From Pagrus major (taxonomy: Eukaryota > Chordata > Actinopteri > Spariformes > Sparidae), in assembly GCF_040436345.1 (NCBI RefSeq), contig NC_133223.1, positions 30,057,493 through 30,121,492 on the forward strand: a stretch of 64,000 bases of DNA, in the 5' to 3' direction. The notes beneath the pieces were generated by a model. That model was given only the letters and a program-made list of their open reading frames with translations. It made no database searches and had not been told where the DNA came from. Numbering within the stretch: the stretch's first letter is position 1; every line of letters starts with the position of its first letter. This document shows, one piece after another, positions 53,513 through 64,000 of this stretch. A program made the translations under genes and the position numbers.

Positions 53513-53884
53513 TCGCCTACTATACACGTAATGAGAGAAAGTACTGGAGAAAGAGAGCGAGAGAGTGAGGTCAAAAAACTATATGGCTCCACTCCCTGCT
53601 TGTCCTGACTGACCACAAATTCACATTACCTGCAAAACACTCGCGAGAGAGTGACCCATTAAAGGTGCGGTCTGCACAAAACAAAAATACATCCATCCAC
53701 TATAAAGTACCACACATAAACTATAAAGGATCATTTTAGCTAACTACCCAAACCTGTACTTATTGCCTCGCTATAAACAAACCATATGTATAAAACTGTA
53801 AATAATGTAAATGTTCTTATCCTTATTCCTTCTAATGAACTTAAATTATTCTATCAGCAAGAAAACTGCATTTAGGCTCCTACA

Positions 53885-54418
53885 TGCATCCACCGATCAG
53901 CCAAAACATTATAACATCTACTTGAATGGCAGGAAGCAAAAGCATCAAAGCATCACACTGCCTCCACCTACTTGCCTTCTTCCCATAGTGCATCCTGGTG
54001 CCATCTCTTCCTCAGGTGGTCCAGTACTGATGCTCATGCCCACATTGTAGCCACTTTTTCACCAATTTGTGCTACAGTAGCTCTTCTGTGGGATCGGACA
54101 ACACAGGCTAGCCTTTGCTCGCCACGCACATCAGTGAGCCTTGGCGCCCAGGACCCTGTTGCTGTTCAGCTGTTGTCCTTCCTCAGACAACCTCATCCAA
54201 CAAGCCCTGCAGTTTCAGAGATGCTCTGACCCAGGCCCCTTGTCAGAGTCACTCAGATCCTTCCATTTTTCCTGCTTCCAACACAGCAACTTTGAGGACA
54301 AAATGCTCACTCGCTGCCTGATATATCCCGCCCACTGACAGGTGCCACTGTAACAAGATAATCAATGTTATTCACTTCACCTGTCGGTGGTTATAATGTA
54401 ATGGCTGATCAGTGTATA
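53885..54418 (-). mobile_element. Internally deleted Tc1/mariner transposon relic
   Basis: Both ends carry the fish Tc1-like terminus: minus-strand start TACACTGATCAGCCATTACA near 54416 and the inverted match CGATCAGCCAAAACATTATA near 53894. Inside, on the minus strand, are decayed pieces of the transposase gene: the helix-turn-helix region (LGQSISKTAG-like, then a GRQGHGRPRLTD-like part) and a short C-terminal part. The catalytic DDE core is missing. It lies in the cyp27a1-bcs1l intergenic region and is non-autonomous. Confidence 0.85.
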
Positions 54419-54950
54419 TTTTTAAGAATGTCTGATTTGGATGAGTATGTTAGCATTTTATCGATACTCTTATTGGTTCTTTTTCACGAATACATCCAGA
54501 ACAGGATTGAATGTTTTAAATATATTGTTTCTGGAGCAGCAACATTAGTGTTAACAACTGAAAGAATCACTATATACTCAATAAAATCTCACTGGAGGCA
54601 AACCTAAAATAAAATAAGCAGCAGCAGCAGGTTTGAAATCTTTGATATCACAAACTGACTGCATGAAGTTACCTTTTTTGTCTGATGTACGAGAGTGAGA
54701 CAGCAGCAGGTCGACAACACACATGAAGTCATTCATAGTTTGGAGCAACAGAGGAACCACTGAGCATCATACTTGTTAAAAAGATGAGAAAGGTGTACTT
54801 CATGTCTTTTTTAAGAATGAGATAAGAAATGTGAAAACAGAGAGAAATGTGATTTCCTGGAAATGTACTTTTTAATGAAATGTTTTGGTGGGTGAAGAGT
54901 CATGATCTGAGCTTCACGGTCCTATTCCGCTTGTTCCTGGTTTACTTCGC

Positions 54951-55130
54951 TTAAAGGTCCAGTGTGAAGGATTTAGTGGCATCTAGTGGTGAGGCTGCAG
55001 ATTGCAACCAGCTGAAATCCCCTCGTCTCAGCCTCCTCTTCACCGGTTGTTCAAAACATGAAAACATTGTGGTGATTTTACACCGATGAAAACAGTTATT
55101 CATATTAAATCCTACACACTGGAACTTTAA
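54951..55130. mobile_element. Short TIR MITE, about 180 bp
   Basis: Starts TTAAAGGTCCAGTGTGAAGG and ends with the inverted match CCTACACACTGGAACTTTAA. The inside text (GGCATCTAGTGGTGAGG) is a familiar fish dispersed repeat. It lies about 320 bp beyond the bcs1l stop codon. Confidence 0.8.
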
Positions 55131-55407
55131 AATCCAAGCACTGCATTTCATGGTCTAATAACCATCATTTACAATACCTGGAGGCAAGTATCTACTCTGG
55201 CTTCTGTCCTTTGCTCAAAGGCACTCCATATTAGTCCAAGATGGGTGTTATGTTATATCCTTTTACATGACAGAATCCACTTAACAGAACTGTGTTTATT
55301 CGGCATCAATCATATACTGTATACAAAGTCTATGGTGCGCATTTGTAATACCATTTCCAACTTCAACAGGAAGTAAAAAGATTTACTCCTCTTTCTCATG
55401 TTTCATG

Positions 55408-55413
55408 TTTATT
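55408..55413 (-). terminator. Polyadenylation signal AATAAA for bcs1l
   Basis: TTTATT on the plus strand reads AATAAA on the bcs1l strand, 34 nt after the stop codon. This implies a very short 3' UTR. Confidence 0.55.
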
Positions 55414-55446
55414 CTGTTATCAGTCTCCAAACACCCTCCAGTCCCG

Positions 55447-57658
55447 TCATCCTTTTATTAGGCCAACATTGTCTATGGATCCTGCAGGGTCCATTTTGTG
55501 CAGCAGAAAGTGTCCTTGCACCTGTGCAGCGCTGATCTCAGAGTGGGCGGCCAACGCTTGCTCCGCAAACCGCTCTCCTTCAGAGGCGGGCTCCTCCGGG
55601 TAGAAGCGCCGGAACATCTGCGTGAGCTGCCAGTGAGTGCAGTGACCGATGTAGTGCTTCTGGTCAACACGACCAGGTCGGATCAGTGCTGGGTCTAACC
55701 TGTGAGCACACAATACAAACAAGAGCAGATAGCAGATGGATGAGCCAACTGTTGCTTGTTTACACATCCAGCACACACAGAGCAACATTAGCATTCTCTA
55801 AGTCTTATATTAGGTCTCCTTCCTTTAGTCTAAAACTCAAAGATTCTGCACGTACTATCATAAAGGGCAAAGAAAATCAGCAAATTCTATGACAACTATG
55901 AATTGATTATCAAAATAGTCGACAACTAACTTCCTTTTGAACTCTGTTTAAGCTCGAATTTGCTATAAAATGTGTTTCTCTTACCTGTCAATAAAGTTGG
56001 TGGTCATAAAAACTATTCTGGCTTCAGATGAAGCAACTCCGTCCAAAGAATTGAGCAGGCCACTAAAAGTCAGTCTTCCCATCCCCTGATAGGCCAGAGG
56101 GTCTGAGAGGACGAGACAAAAGGGATTTAAAGTCACTCGCAAAACAGAATTTAACACAAAGACATAGTCAGTTAGGAGAACTTAATTCTAACCTGAAAAT
56201 GTAAACTGATGCATAAATGAAAATATCTCTCGAGTTAATGTAAACACTGTTACTTACTCTCTGTGGTAAGCAGTTCTCGGCTGACGAACGCTGCATCGAC
56301 ATCCTCCAACAGTATGATGCTCTGCTGCGGCGCCACGCTCAGCAGGTGGTTCAGTCGGTCGTCTGACAGGGATCGGTCGCTCAGACTCATCAGACAGATG
56401 CTGTAGCCCAGCTCGCCTGCCAGCGCCGTGCTGGAATATAATGAGTCACAAAGATGAAGATGAAATTGCATACAAGTGTTTGACATTCAGTCCGTCTCTC
56501 ACACAGATTCTTTCTAAATGGATGAAGTCCAAAGCACACTCACATAAAGCTGCTTTTCCCACATCCTGGAGGACCATACAGCAGATATCCTCTTCTGTAG
56601 GGGATGCCTGCAAAAAATAAACAACATTAACATACTCATACAGGTGGACCTCACAGAATTTTAAAAAATGATAATGAATTATAAAACCAGTTAATGTAAA
56701 AATAAAAGACTCAAAGACAACTAACACCAGGAAGTTATACCTCTGTCTGTGTACCACTTGGGGTTTCCGATGAAGTCCTTCACATCGTCTACGATCCTTT
56801 CAGTCACGCCCACATCCAGGACCACAGAGCTGAGGGGTCTGCGTCGCCGCGGGAACCCAAAGGGCCTCCACTCAGCACCCATGGCTGTGTACATCACTGT
56901 ACGTCCCTCCTCCTGCTTCAGGGCCAGTTCTCTTGCTGCAAAACATGATTGACAACTGTAGTAAATAACCTCTGAATGGTAAAGAGATGTGTACGTGTCA
57001 GGTTTGAACTGTAGATCTGTGTAAAACTTCACCTTCTTGCAAGATATTAAAGAAAATTTGTCTGTCTCTGCCTAAAGCAGTGAAGGTTACAGACTCCCAC
57101 GGGGTTCCAGTGTGCAGATCCACCATCTGCTTCTCTCTGGTCCTCTCCACCCTGATCCACTTCCTCCCATACCTGCAGACCACAATGGATGACAGTGTCA
57201 GAGGTTGTACTGTTGACAGAGAGAACAGTGTTTGTAACTTGTGTTTTCATTTCTTGGACCTAAAAAGATGCCATCAGTTTGTTAAGTGCACTGGAAGCAT
57301 GCTGAACCAGATATAAAGATTAAGAGAACTCTTCTGACCAGATGATGTGGTTCCCAGGGCTCGGATGGAAGTCAAACTGCGTGTGAACCCGTCCACTCTC
57401 ATGTGCCAGGTAGGAGGTCTCCACGCTCAGGTGCTGAGTGTGCCTGGCGTGCTTGGTGATCCAGCTCAGCAGCCAGTGGTAGCTCTTATCCCTGCTGGGG
57501 ACCTCCAGAGTGATCATGTAGTTCCTGCGGAAGAAGATCATTCCCACCTGGGCACTTTTCCTGGCCACTGCCATCGCTGTCCCAATCCCAACTAGTCCAA
57601 ACCCGGCCCCGAAGTACGGGTTGTCCTTCAGGCCGTCCAGAAAGTCTGACAGGGGCAT
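55447..57658 (-). CDS. bcs1l: BCS1L, mitochondrial AAA ATPase for complex III assembly
   Basis: Inner-membrane AAA ATPase that moves the folded Rieske iron-sulfur protein across the inner membrane in the last steps of respiratory complex III assembly. Coding exons in transcript order: 57658-57339, 57172-57033, 56935-56741, 56607-56544, 56430-56258, 56102-55985, 55699-55447. They sum to 1,263 nt, or 420 residues plus stop (human 419). Seen: N-terminal membrane/targeting segment around residues 14-32 ([20 protein letters not shown]) followed by Arg/Lys; the BCS1-specific domain with [10 protein letters not shown]; Walker [10 protein letters not shown] at 230-238; Walker [12 protein letters not shown] near 278-288; [12 protein letters not shown]; and the second-region MTTN...[12 protein letters not shown] arginine-finger motif. 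All phases match. A 5' UTR exon begins at 57694 after a strong acceptor (TCTCCTTTAG). It is head to head with znf142. No defect seen. Confidence 0.97.
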
Positions 57659-57699
57659 GTTGCTGATGTGTGTACACCCCCCAATGGAATCAGACTAAA

Positions 57700-58330
57700 G
57701 GAGAACAGACCTACATACAAAGTGCAAGCTCATTTAATGTGACAGTCCAGACTGTTTGGAAGTCAGTCAGTATAATACTCATATATATATACTGCTGCCA
57801 AGTTGAGAGTCTTGCAGTTTATTTACAGCTGGTGCTAGTTTCTAATGATACATCCGGTCATTGTAGCTAAATAATTAGCTATTATCCCACCGACCTGCCT
57901 TCTTTGTCTTCATCTCATACCGCTGTCTTAGAGGCTATCGTCATTTCCAGAATAAATAACCATAAGCTGTTTTTGTAAATAGCGCTGCTCTGCCAACTAC
58001 TGCGAGATCCTCATGTGTGCAATGTATGGATGACAGCGACCTCTGCTACACTTCCTGTGTTTGACAAATATCACTCCGGCCGGTCGCCTGCACACAAACA
58101 TTCGTTCCGCTTCCCCGCTGCTGTTATCCTAACACAATTTTGCTCGCAAGCTAACCCCAAAACCAACTAAAGATAAATATTTTTTTGTGGATTATATAGT
58201 TTGAACACATAACAATAGACTGCACGGACCGGAACATCGACATTTATTTTCCAACAGGAAACGAGACAGTGGGAACGGTTCGCGACCAGAATCACAAGAA
58301 GCTAACGTTAGCTCAGCTACGTATGTTAGT
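57700..58330. promoter_or_regulatory. Bidirectional promoter between bcs1l (-) and znf142 (+)
   Basis: The two genes diverge from this interval. The bcs1l 5' UTR exon begins at 57694 and reads left. A probable non-coding first exon of znf142 ends at the donor CTAC|GTATGTT (58320/58321). The interval holds an ETS-type core (CAGGAAGT on the minus strand, around 58050-58060) and CpG-containing GC-rich patches near 58075-58125. There is no clear TATA box. The human BCS1L/ZNF142 pair is also head to head, so the arrangement is ancient. Transcription start sites are inferred, not seen. Confidence 0.65.
58260..58320 (+). other. znf142: Probable non-coding first exon of znf142 (3' border only)
   Basis: The first coding exon of znf142 starts with an AG acceptor 5 nt before its ATG, so an upstream exon is required. 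The nearest plausible donor on the promoter side is CTAC|GTATGTT at 58320/58321. The 5' border is not visible and the start given is nominal. Confidence 0.4.
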
Positions 58331-58752
58331 TGTTGTTATGCTAGTTAATATCGTAAAAAAGTGAGTTATATCTCGGCTACTATCACTTAATGTGAATAAA
58401 GACAGCCTTCTGAGTAATAGTAAAGCAGAAAAGATGAATTATATGAGCTGGGTACTGTTAAACTAACAATTCTTGGTTTTGTGTTTTACAGGTAAAGTGG
58501 ATCTCGGAATCCCAGGCAGTAGGTTGAATTCTGTTTGCACTGTTTTTATCAACAACAAGGTGTATGTGTGTATATGTGTATTATTATTACAAGTCGTTGT
58601 TATGCATTTACAATCACCTGTGTTTTTAGTTCATTATGGAGCAGAAAAAGTGGTTAAAATTGGCAATATATCAACAGCCCACTAACAGCTAACACCTGTG
58701 AATAATGGGTTATAAGCAGGATATGTTGTATGTACATGTGTTCAGAAGAGGT

Positions 58753-59198
58753 AGGGCTGCAACTATGTTACTTATCAATTAGTTGTTTGGTCCATAAAAT
58801 GTCAGAAAAATAATGAAAACTGTACATTTTCTTAAGAAATTACATTCCTTTATTTTGTAGCAGAGAGACTATTTTAAAGTGCAATCAAAGCAAATGACAG
58901 TGACATCAACTGTACAGGCAAACAAAAGGATGAACAAACGAGGACAATAAAATTATATTCATAATAAAAACAATACAACCAAAAATGAACAGGAAGAACA
59001 AGATAAAAAATATATATGACAGTAAAAAAAATTTAATAAAATATCATTTGGGTTGTGGACAAAATTAAACATTTGAAAACGCCATCTTGGGATTTAGAAA
59101 ACACAGATTTTCAATATTTTCTGACGTTTTATAGACCAAAAAACTATTTGAATAATCGAGAAAATAACTGACAGATTAATCAACGTAGTTGCAGCCTT
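58753..59198. mobile_element. TIR repeat in znf142 first intron
   Basis: Starts AGGGCTGCAACTA and ends TAGTTGCAGCCTT. Subterminal text TTAGTTGTTTGGTCCATAAA is matched inverted by TTTATAGACCAAAAAACTAT. The inside is A-rich without coding capacity. It belongs to a very common fish repeat family of hAT-like appearance; superfamily is inferred. Confidence 0.8.
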
Positions 59199-59275
59199 AG
59201 CTAAGTTACCAATGTGTGTTTAACCCTTTGTAAATCTCTCACATTGTAACTAAGTACTCTGTTGTTTCAGACACA

Positions 59276-62200
59276 ATGGAGACAGTGGAACCTCATCGAT
59301 GTGAAAAATGTGGACAGAGTTTCTCAGACAGCAGCTTATTTGCCTCCCACCTTTGTTCAGATAAGCTGACCACTCCATCCAGTAACAAGCAGTTGGGGAG
59401 CTACAGGTGTTCTCAGTGCAATGAGGCTTTTTCCAAGCCTGGTGTCCTCAAACGGCACTTTAAAAGCATCCACGGTGGACGTGACCCTAAAGGCCCGTTC
59501 CACTGCGCTCAGCCAGGCTGTCAGTTCAGCAGCACAGAGCGTCAGGAATATCAAACCCACCTGACGTCCACACACGGTCTCACTCTTATTCCCTGCACCC
59601 TCCAGTCCTGCAGAGTGTCATTCCTCACACAGGGTGAGATGGAGAGACACTCGCGGGGCCACATGCCCTTCGGCTGCCTTCAGTGTCAGTTTGTCACTCA
59701 AAATGTAAAAGACCTGAGTCACCACGTCCTGGAGCACAGCCATCAGCCAACTTGCACTCGAGGTAAACAAACACTGCAGGGAGTTGGTGTTATGTTGCAC
59801 AAATGCTGAAATCATTAAACCGGTGATCTGTTTTCAGAGAGCTCTGGTATGATTTTGTTGGCCATAACACTGCTGCTCTGTCACTGATCATAAGTAGATT
59901 TGACGTTAAAATGTTGGCACATCTGTTTATAGGGAACGAGACTGCAGCCACAGCTGTGTGCACAAATAGAAGCCACCAGCCTCGGGTGTCCAGCAGGCCA
60001 AAAAGAAAACTGATATCCAGTCCAGGTCATGCATCATCATTAACAGAAGACGGGAATGAGGAACAGCCTGAGAGGCAAAGGAAGAATATTAAAAGAGTGA
60101 GAAAGGCAGTGGAAAGAGATGAACCTTCAGCAGTGGACGCTGCACCACTGCCATCTAAAGGTATGAACACCAATCTGCTGAGTAAATGTCAAATAAAGGA
60201 AATAATAAAGCACAGAGAAGTGACAAAAACTTGAATTCTTCCATACAGTGCGGTTTCTCCTTATTTTTCTCCTCTGCCTCTTCGCCAGCGCCACCTGCAA
60301 CTGTTTATCAGACGTATTCTTGGTTAGAAGTAGCTATGTTAGCGAGCACCAAGAGACACCAAAGAAGAAAACAGTGCAACAAAGACAAAGTACACAAATG
60401 TGCTTACTTTTATCACAATCTTTGTCATTGTTTACAAATTGTTCTGTGTTCTTGTCCATCAGATTACCTTGCAGAGGGATCGGAGCACATCTATCGCACC
60501 CACACCTGCCCCAAATGCCGGCGCTGCTTCAAGATGCGCTCCCACCTGCAGGAGCACCTCCACATACATTTCCCTGACCCCAGCCTCCAGTGTCCCACCT
60601 GCAAGCGTTACTTCACTAGCAAGAGCAAGCTACGCATACACAGACTCCGTGAGGCAGGTGAGAAGGTTCACCGCTGCCACCTGTGTGAGTATGCAGCCGT
60701 GGAGCGAAACGCAATCCGCCGCCACCTCGTCAGCGTGCACGCCGAAGAGGCAGGAGGTGACGGAAACAGCCACAGCTATCCTTGTCCAACCTGTGCTCAA
60801 AGCTTTAGACAGAGCAGGTTGCTCAAGGCTCACATGAAGACACACAACATCCTGCCAGACAGCAAGCCACTGGCCTGCTTTCAAGAGGGTTGCTCTTTCC
60901 AGAGTTCTTCACGCAAAGAACTTCTCAAACACGCTTCTGAAGTACATGGGGTCCAGGCTTTAGAGTGTCGTCATCACGCCTGCGGCGCCGTCTTTCAAAG
61001 TGAGTCGGACATGGAGGCTCATTATCGAACACACCTCGCCTACCACTGCTCACAGTGCGACTTCTCCTGCTCCAATAAGGCCGCCTTCCTCCAGCACCAG
61101 CGACTCGGTCACCCTGGAAATGACAAGCTGTGCTGTGACTTCTGCTCCTTCGTCACATTTAACCCCGTGGAGTTTGAGCAGCACATTGGACATTTGCACG
61201 CCAGTGAGAAGATCCACCGCTGCTCTCAGTGCAGCTACGTGACGTCACACAAACGTGGCCTGAAGAGACACATGCTGATGCACAGCGGTGAGGAGGGAAC
61301 ATATATATGTTTAATATTCTAATCTCTTCTGATCTTACGTTTTTACATTTGGTGTTGTAAGAGCTGCTCATTTTGTTTTTTCTTCCTGTAATAGGTGAGA
61401 AGCCTCACAAGTGTAGCCTGTGTGACTTCAGGTGTCGAGATGAGTCTTACCTTTCCAAACATATGCTCACTCACTCAGACGACAAGAACTTTATGTGTGC
61501 TGAATGTGGATATGTGACTAAATGGAAACACTATCTGAATGTCCACATGAGGAAACATGCTGGAGACCTCAGGTAGATACTTCTGTAGTTTCTCATACAA
61601 CCGTTGGTTATGTTTTCATCTCTAGTTTGCCACGGCACTGCTCGGTAGACTGAGTTATCAAAAAATCATGATGTGTTTGCTGCTGAAGATCATGCTGTAA
61701 CTAACAGCACACAGCGTTCAAACTGTGAATGGTTAAGATCTCTCTGACTTCCATGTTACTTTAGTTCCTCAAAAGAGCTCATATGTGACTCAGATGTGTT
61801 AAATGGCACAAAGCACATGGAATCTGATCTTTACAATCCAGACCAAGCCACTTTTAGATATAAACGTTAAACAAATGCTAAAAGTTAGGTGTTAGAGAAG
61901 AATTGTATTACAGTTGGGAGAAGTTACCTCTCTACTATTTTTGTTAATAAACTTCCTGTTTCCTCTCCCAGGTATCAGTGTGATCAGTGCCCTTACCGCT
62001 GCCATCGCATGGACCAGCTAAACAGCCACAAATTACGACATCAGGCCAAATCCCTCATGTGTGAGATCTGTGCTTATGCCTGCAAGCGAAAATATGAGCT
62101 TCGAAATCATATGTTGGCCAAACATTCTGGGGAAGACAAACAACCATCTGTCTATAAATGCAAATACTGCACATACACTTCCTGCTACAGACAAGCCCTT

Positions 62201-64000
62201 CAAAACCACGAGAACTGCAAACACACCAAGCTCAAAGAGTTTCGGTGTGCCCTCTGCTTTTATTCCTCCTTCAGCAGCATCAGCCTCTTCCTGCACAAGA
62301 GGAAAGCTCATGGGTACGTACCAGGAGACAAAGCATGGCTGGAGAACTACACTGCAAAGGAGAAGGAGAGGAACTCAACTGAGATCTTGCAGGATTTTTA
62401 CAACAAGCCCTTGACGGCTCATGAGCAGTCTGAACAGTCGGTTTCTGAAGGACCTCAAGGAGAAAAATCTGATGCAGATCCTAGTGCTAGCAAAGAAACT
62501 GTAGCTGGTTCTGCGGATGGTTTTGATGTAGTTTCTACGGAGGTTGTAAATGAAGGTGTTTCAGAAAGTCCTCCGCCTGTGAACAGTCCTGAGGAGTACT
62601 GTACTCTTGTTTTAACGACACTATCAACCACTGAGTATCAGATGCCTTCTTTGCAAAATGAGGAAGAAAATTGCGCAAATCAAACTTCAAGTTCACCCAA
62701 TTTAAACTGTAATGAGTCTGAGGTATCACAAGAGAAGGCAGACGTCTCGACAGCTTCATCAGAGGAAGGCGATGTAGCTCTGGCGGACGCAGAATGTGAA
62801 CAAAGTGACGTAGACGACAACTGCGATCCTCAGCCAGTTGAGCCTGGGGAGTGTCAGTCTCAAACACCCGAGGAGGAAAACGATGGTTCAACAATCAGTT
62901 CTGCTTTTTCATCCGAGCAAAATCAGCCGTTAGAATCTGAGCTCCGTCTGAAAGCCATGAAGAAGCACGACAAGGACCAAGCAGAAGCCATGGTTTTGGA
63001 GGGACGGGTGCAGATGCTCGTGGTGCCAACTAAAGACGTTTATCGCTGTGACAAATGCTCTTACGTAACCAACAAGGAGAGCGCTTTAAAGTACCACCGC
63101 CAGGCTTTGTGCCACGGTAGGACAAAGGGACACAAGTGCCAGGCCTGTGGTGCACAGTTCAAACAGAAACGAGGAATTGATAGCCACCTCACAAAGAAGT
63201 GTCCAGCTCTACCACGAAAAAGAAGGATGTTTGTAGGCAATTCAAATACTTCTTTGGCTACGGAGGACAACTCTACTGTAGGTCTGGAAGGATCCAAAGA
63301 ACTGGATGAGGGAACAAATTCCAATCTATCTTCACAAAAAAGGATTCCCAAAGATTTACATGATCAGGAAATTCATCAACACAAAGCGGAAGTACATTCA
63401 TCTAATTTAACAAACTGTAAAGACTTTGTTCATGATGCTTTTACATCCAGTGAAGCAGAACACCAGCCAAACAAAAGTCAGACCAAAAAGCAAGTATCTG
63501 TAAATGTTCCTCTGCAGTCCCTTTACATGAAAAAAGACGGGAAATTCAAATGCAAGCTATGTAATTTTGTATCAGTCAAAGTCGCAATAGTTGAACGGCA
63601 TCTCTCAACCTGCAGGAAAACCCGAAGGAAAAGAGAGACTCAGATAATGTCAGAACTGGACCATGAGTGTGGTGACGAGTCGGTCAGAGCAAAAGTGGAC
63701 TCCGTGGAAAAGCGCAATGAAAGAACTGGGAAAGTTCCTGCCAAACATCAGATCTTCTCTTGTCCAAACTGTGCATTTAAGTGCAATCAGAAAAGGGCAT
63801 TAGACAGTCATGAAAAGAGAGGCTGCTTGAAGCCGGGTGAAGTCCAGTGCACCATGTGTTCATTTGTAGCTAAATCTAAAATGTCTTTGACCCGTCACAC
63901 TCTGTTTATCCATAAGAAGAAAAAAATCAGTGTTTCTAAACCTAAACGTTTGCACTGCCAGCACTGTACATTCACCTGCAAACAGGATCGATGCATGGCC
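59276..64000 (+). CDS. znf142: ZNF142, multi-C2H2 zinc-finger protein (3' end beyond window)
   Basis: Large nuclear C2H2 zinc-finger protein, a presumed transcription regulator. Coding exons seen: 59276-59762, 59933-60160, 60463-61287, 61395-61572, 61972-64000 (open to the edge), giving 1,249 codons with consistent phases. Identification rests on the block RTHTCPKCRRCF...HFPDPSLQCPTC...FTSKSKL, which follows human ZNF142 closely, and on CGYVTKWKHYL and HGYVPGDKAW. Five fingers in exon 1, a basic linker in exon 2, nine fingers in exon 3, two in exon 4. The last exon has four fingers, an acidic linker of roughly 200 residues, then more spaced fingers, several ending in Cys (C2HC, e.g. HLTKKC, HLSTC, HEKRGC). 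Human ZNF142 is about 1,690 residues, so roughly a quarter is missing to the right. The start at 59276 follows a 5-nt leader after the acceptor GTTTCAG; a non-coding first exon probably ends at 58320. Confidence 0.95.

Noticed and set aside
53961..54338. Several plus-strand open frames between cyp27a1 and bcs1l
   Set aside because: They are antisense readings of the decayed Tc1 transposase.
60186..60462. Open frame continuous with znf142 exon 3, giving a longer N-terminal part
   Set aside because: It lies within an intron: the previous exon ends AAAG|GTATGA in phase 1 and the acceptor CATCAG|ATTACC completes GAT in frame. An inner exon from 60289 has no donor in the right phase.
1..64000. 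CRISPR arrays, phage, operons or a novel prokaryotic-type system
   Set aside because: All recognised genes are spliced vertebrate genes and the repeats are fish transposons and microsatellites; no direct-repeat/spacer pattern was seen.

Overview
The window is vertebrate nuclear DNA, almost certainly from a ray-finned (teleost) fish. It contains spliced genes with GT-AG introns, long CA/GT microsatellites, and many dispersed repeats typical of fish: terminal-inverted-repeat MITEs, a Tc1/mariner relic and a tRNA-derived SINE. There are no bacterial-type operons, CRISPR arrays or phage genes. The species cannot be named from the sequence alone.

Layout. Bases 1-45,258 are gene-poor and made of repeats, microsatellites and unassigned single-copy sequence. 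Within and at the edge of this stretch I see two minus-strand candidate first coding exons. One lies at 45,259-45,354 and begins MGCTVSFICC; the other lies at 22,888-22,989 and begins MGGLGWCLAT. Both end in phase 0 at GT donors, so they could be alternative first exons of one long minus-strand gene whose body lies left of the window. Tensin-1 is my best but unproven guess. Bases 47,921-53,322 (+) carry a nine-exon CYP27A-type mitochondrial sterol hydroxylase gene. All exons look intact except exon 3, which has a net 35-nt loss that breaks the reading frame. Bases 55,447-57,658 (-) carry a complete seven-coding-exon bcs1l gene of 420 codons. From about 58.2 kb to the right edge (+) lies znf142, cut off by the window end after 1,249 codons.

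Organisation. bcs1l and znf142 are head to head and share an intergenic promoter of about 0.6 kb, as they do in mammals. CYP27A1, BCS1L, ZNF142 and TNS1 all lie in human 2q35, so the block is a conserved synteny group with local rearrangement. The gene products have no shared pathway beyond mitochondrial location for CYP27A (bile acid/sterol oxidation) and BCS1L (complex III assembly).

Most notable: the frame-breaking deletion in CYP27A exon 3; the pair of alternative N-termini with different membrane-targeting features; a perfect 41-1-41 palindrome followed by a perfect 13-1-13 palindrome at 32.3 kb; and a TTAA-flanked MITE ending about 150 bp upstream of the CYP27A start codon.
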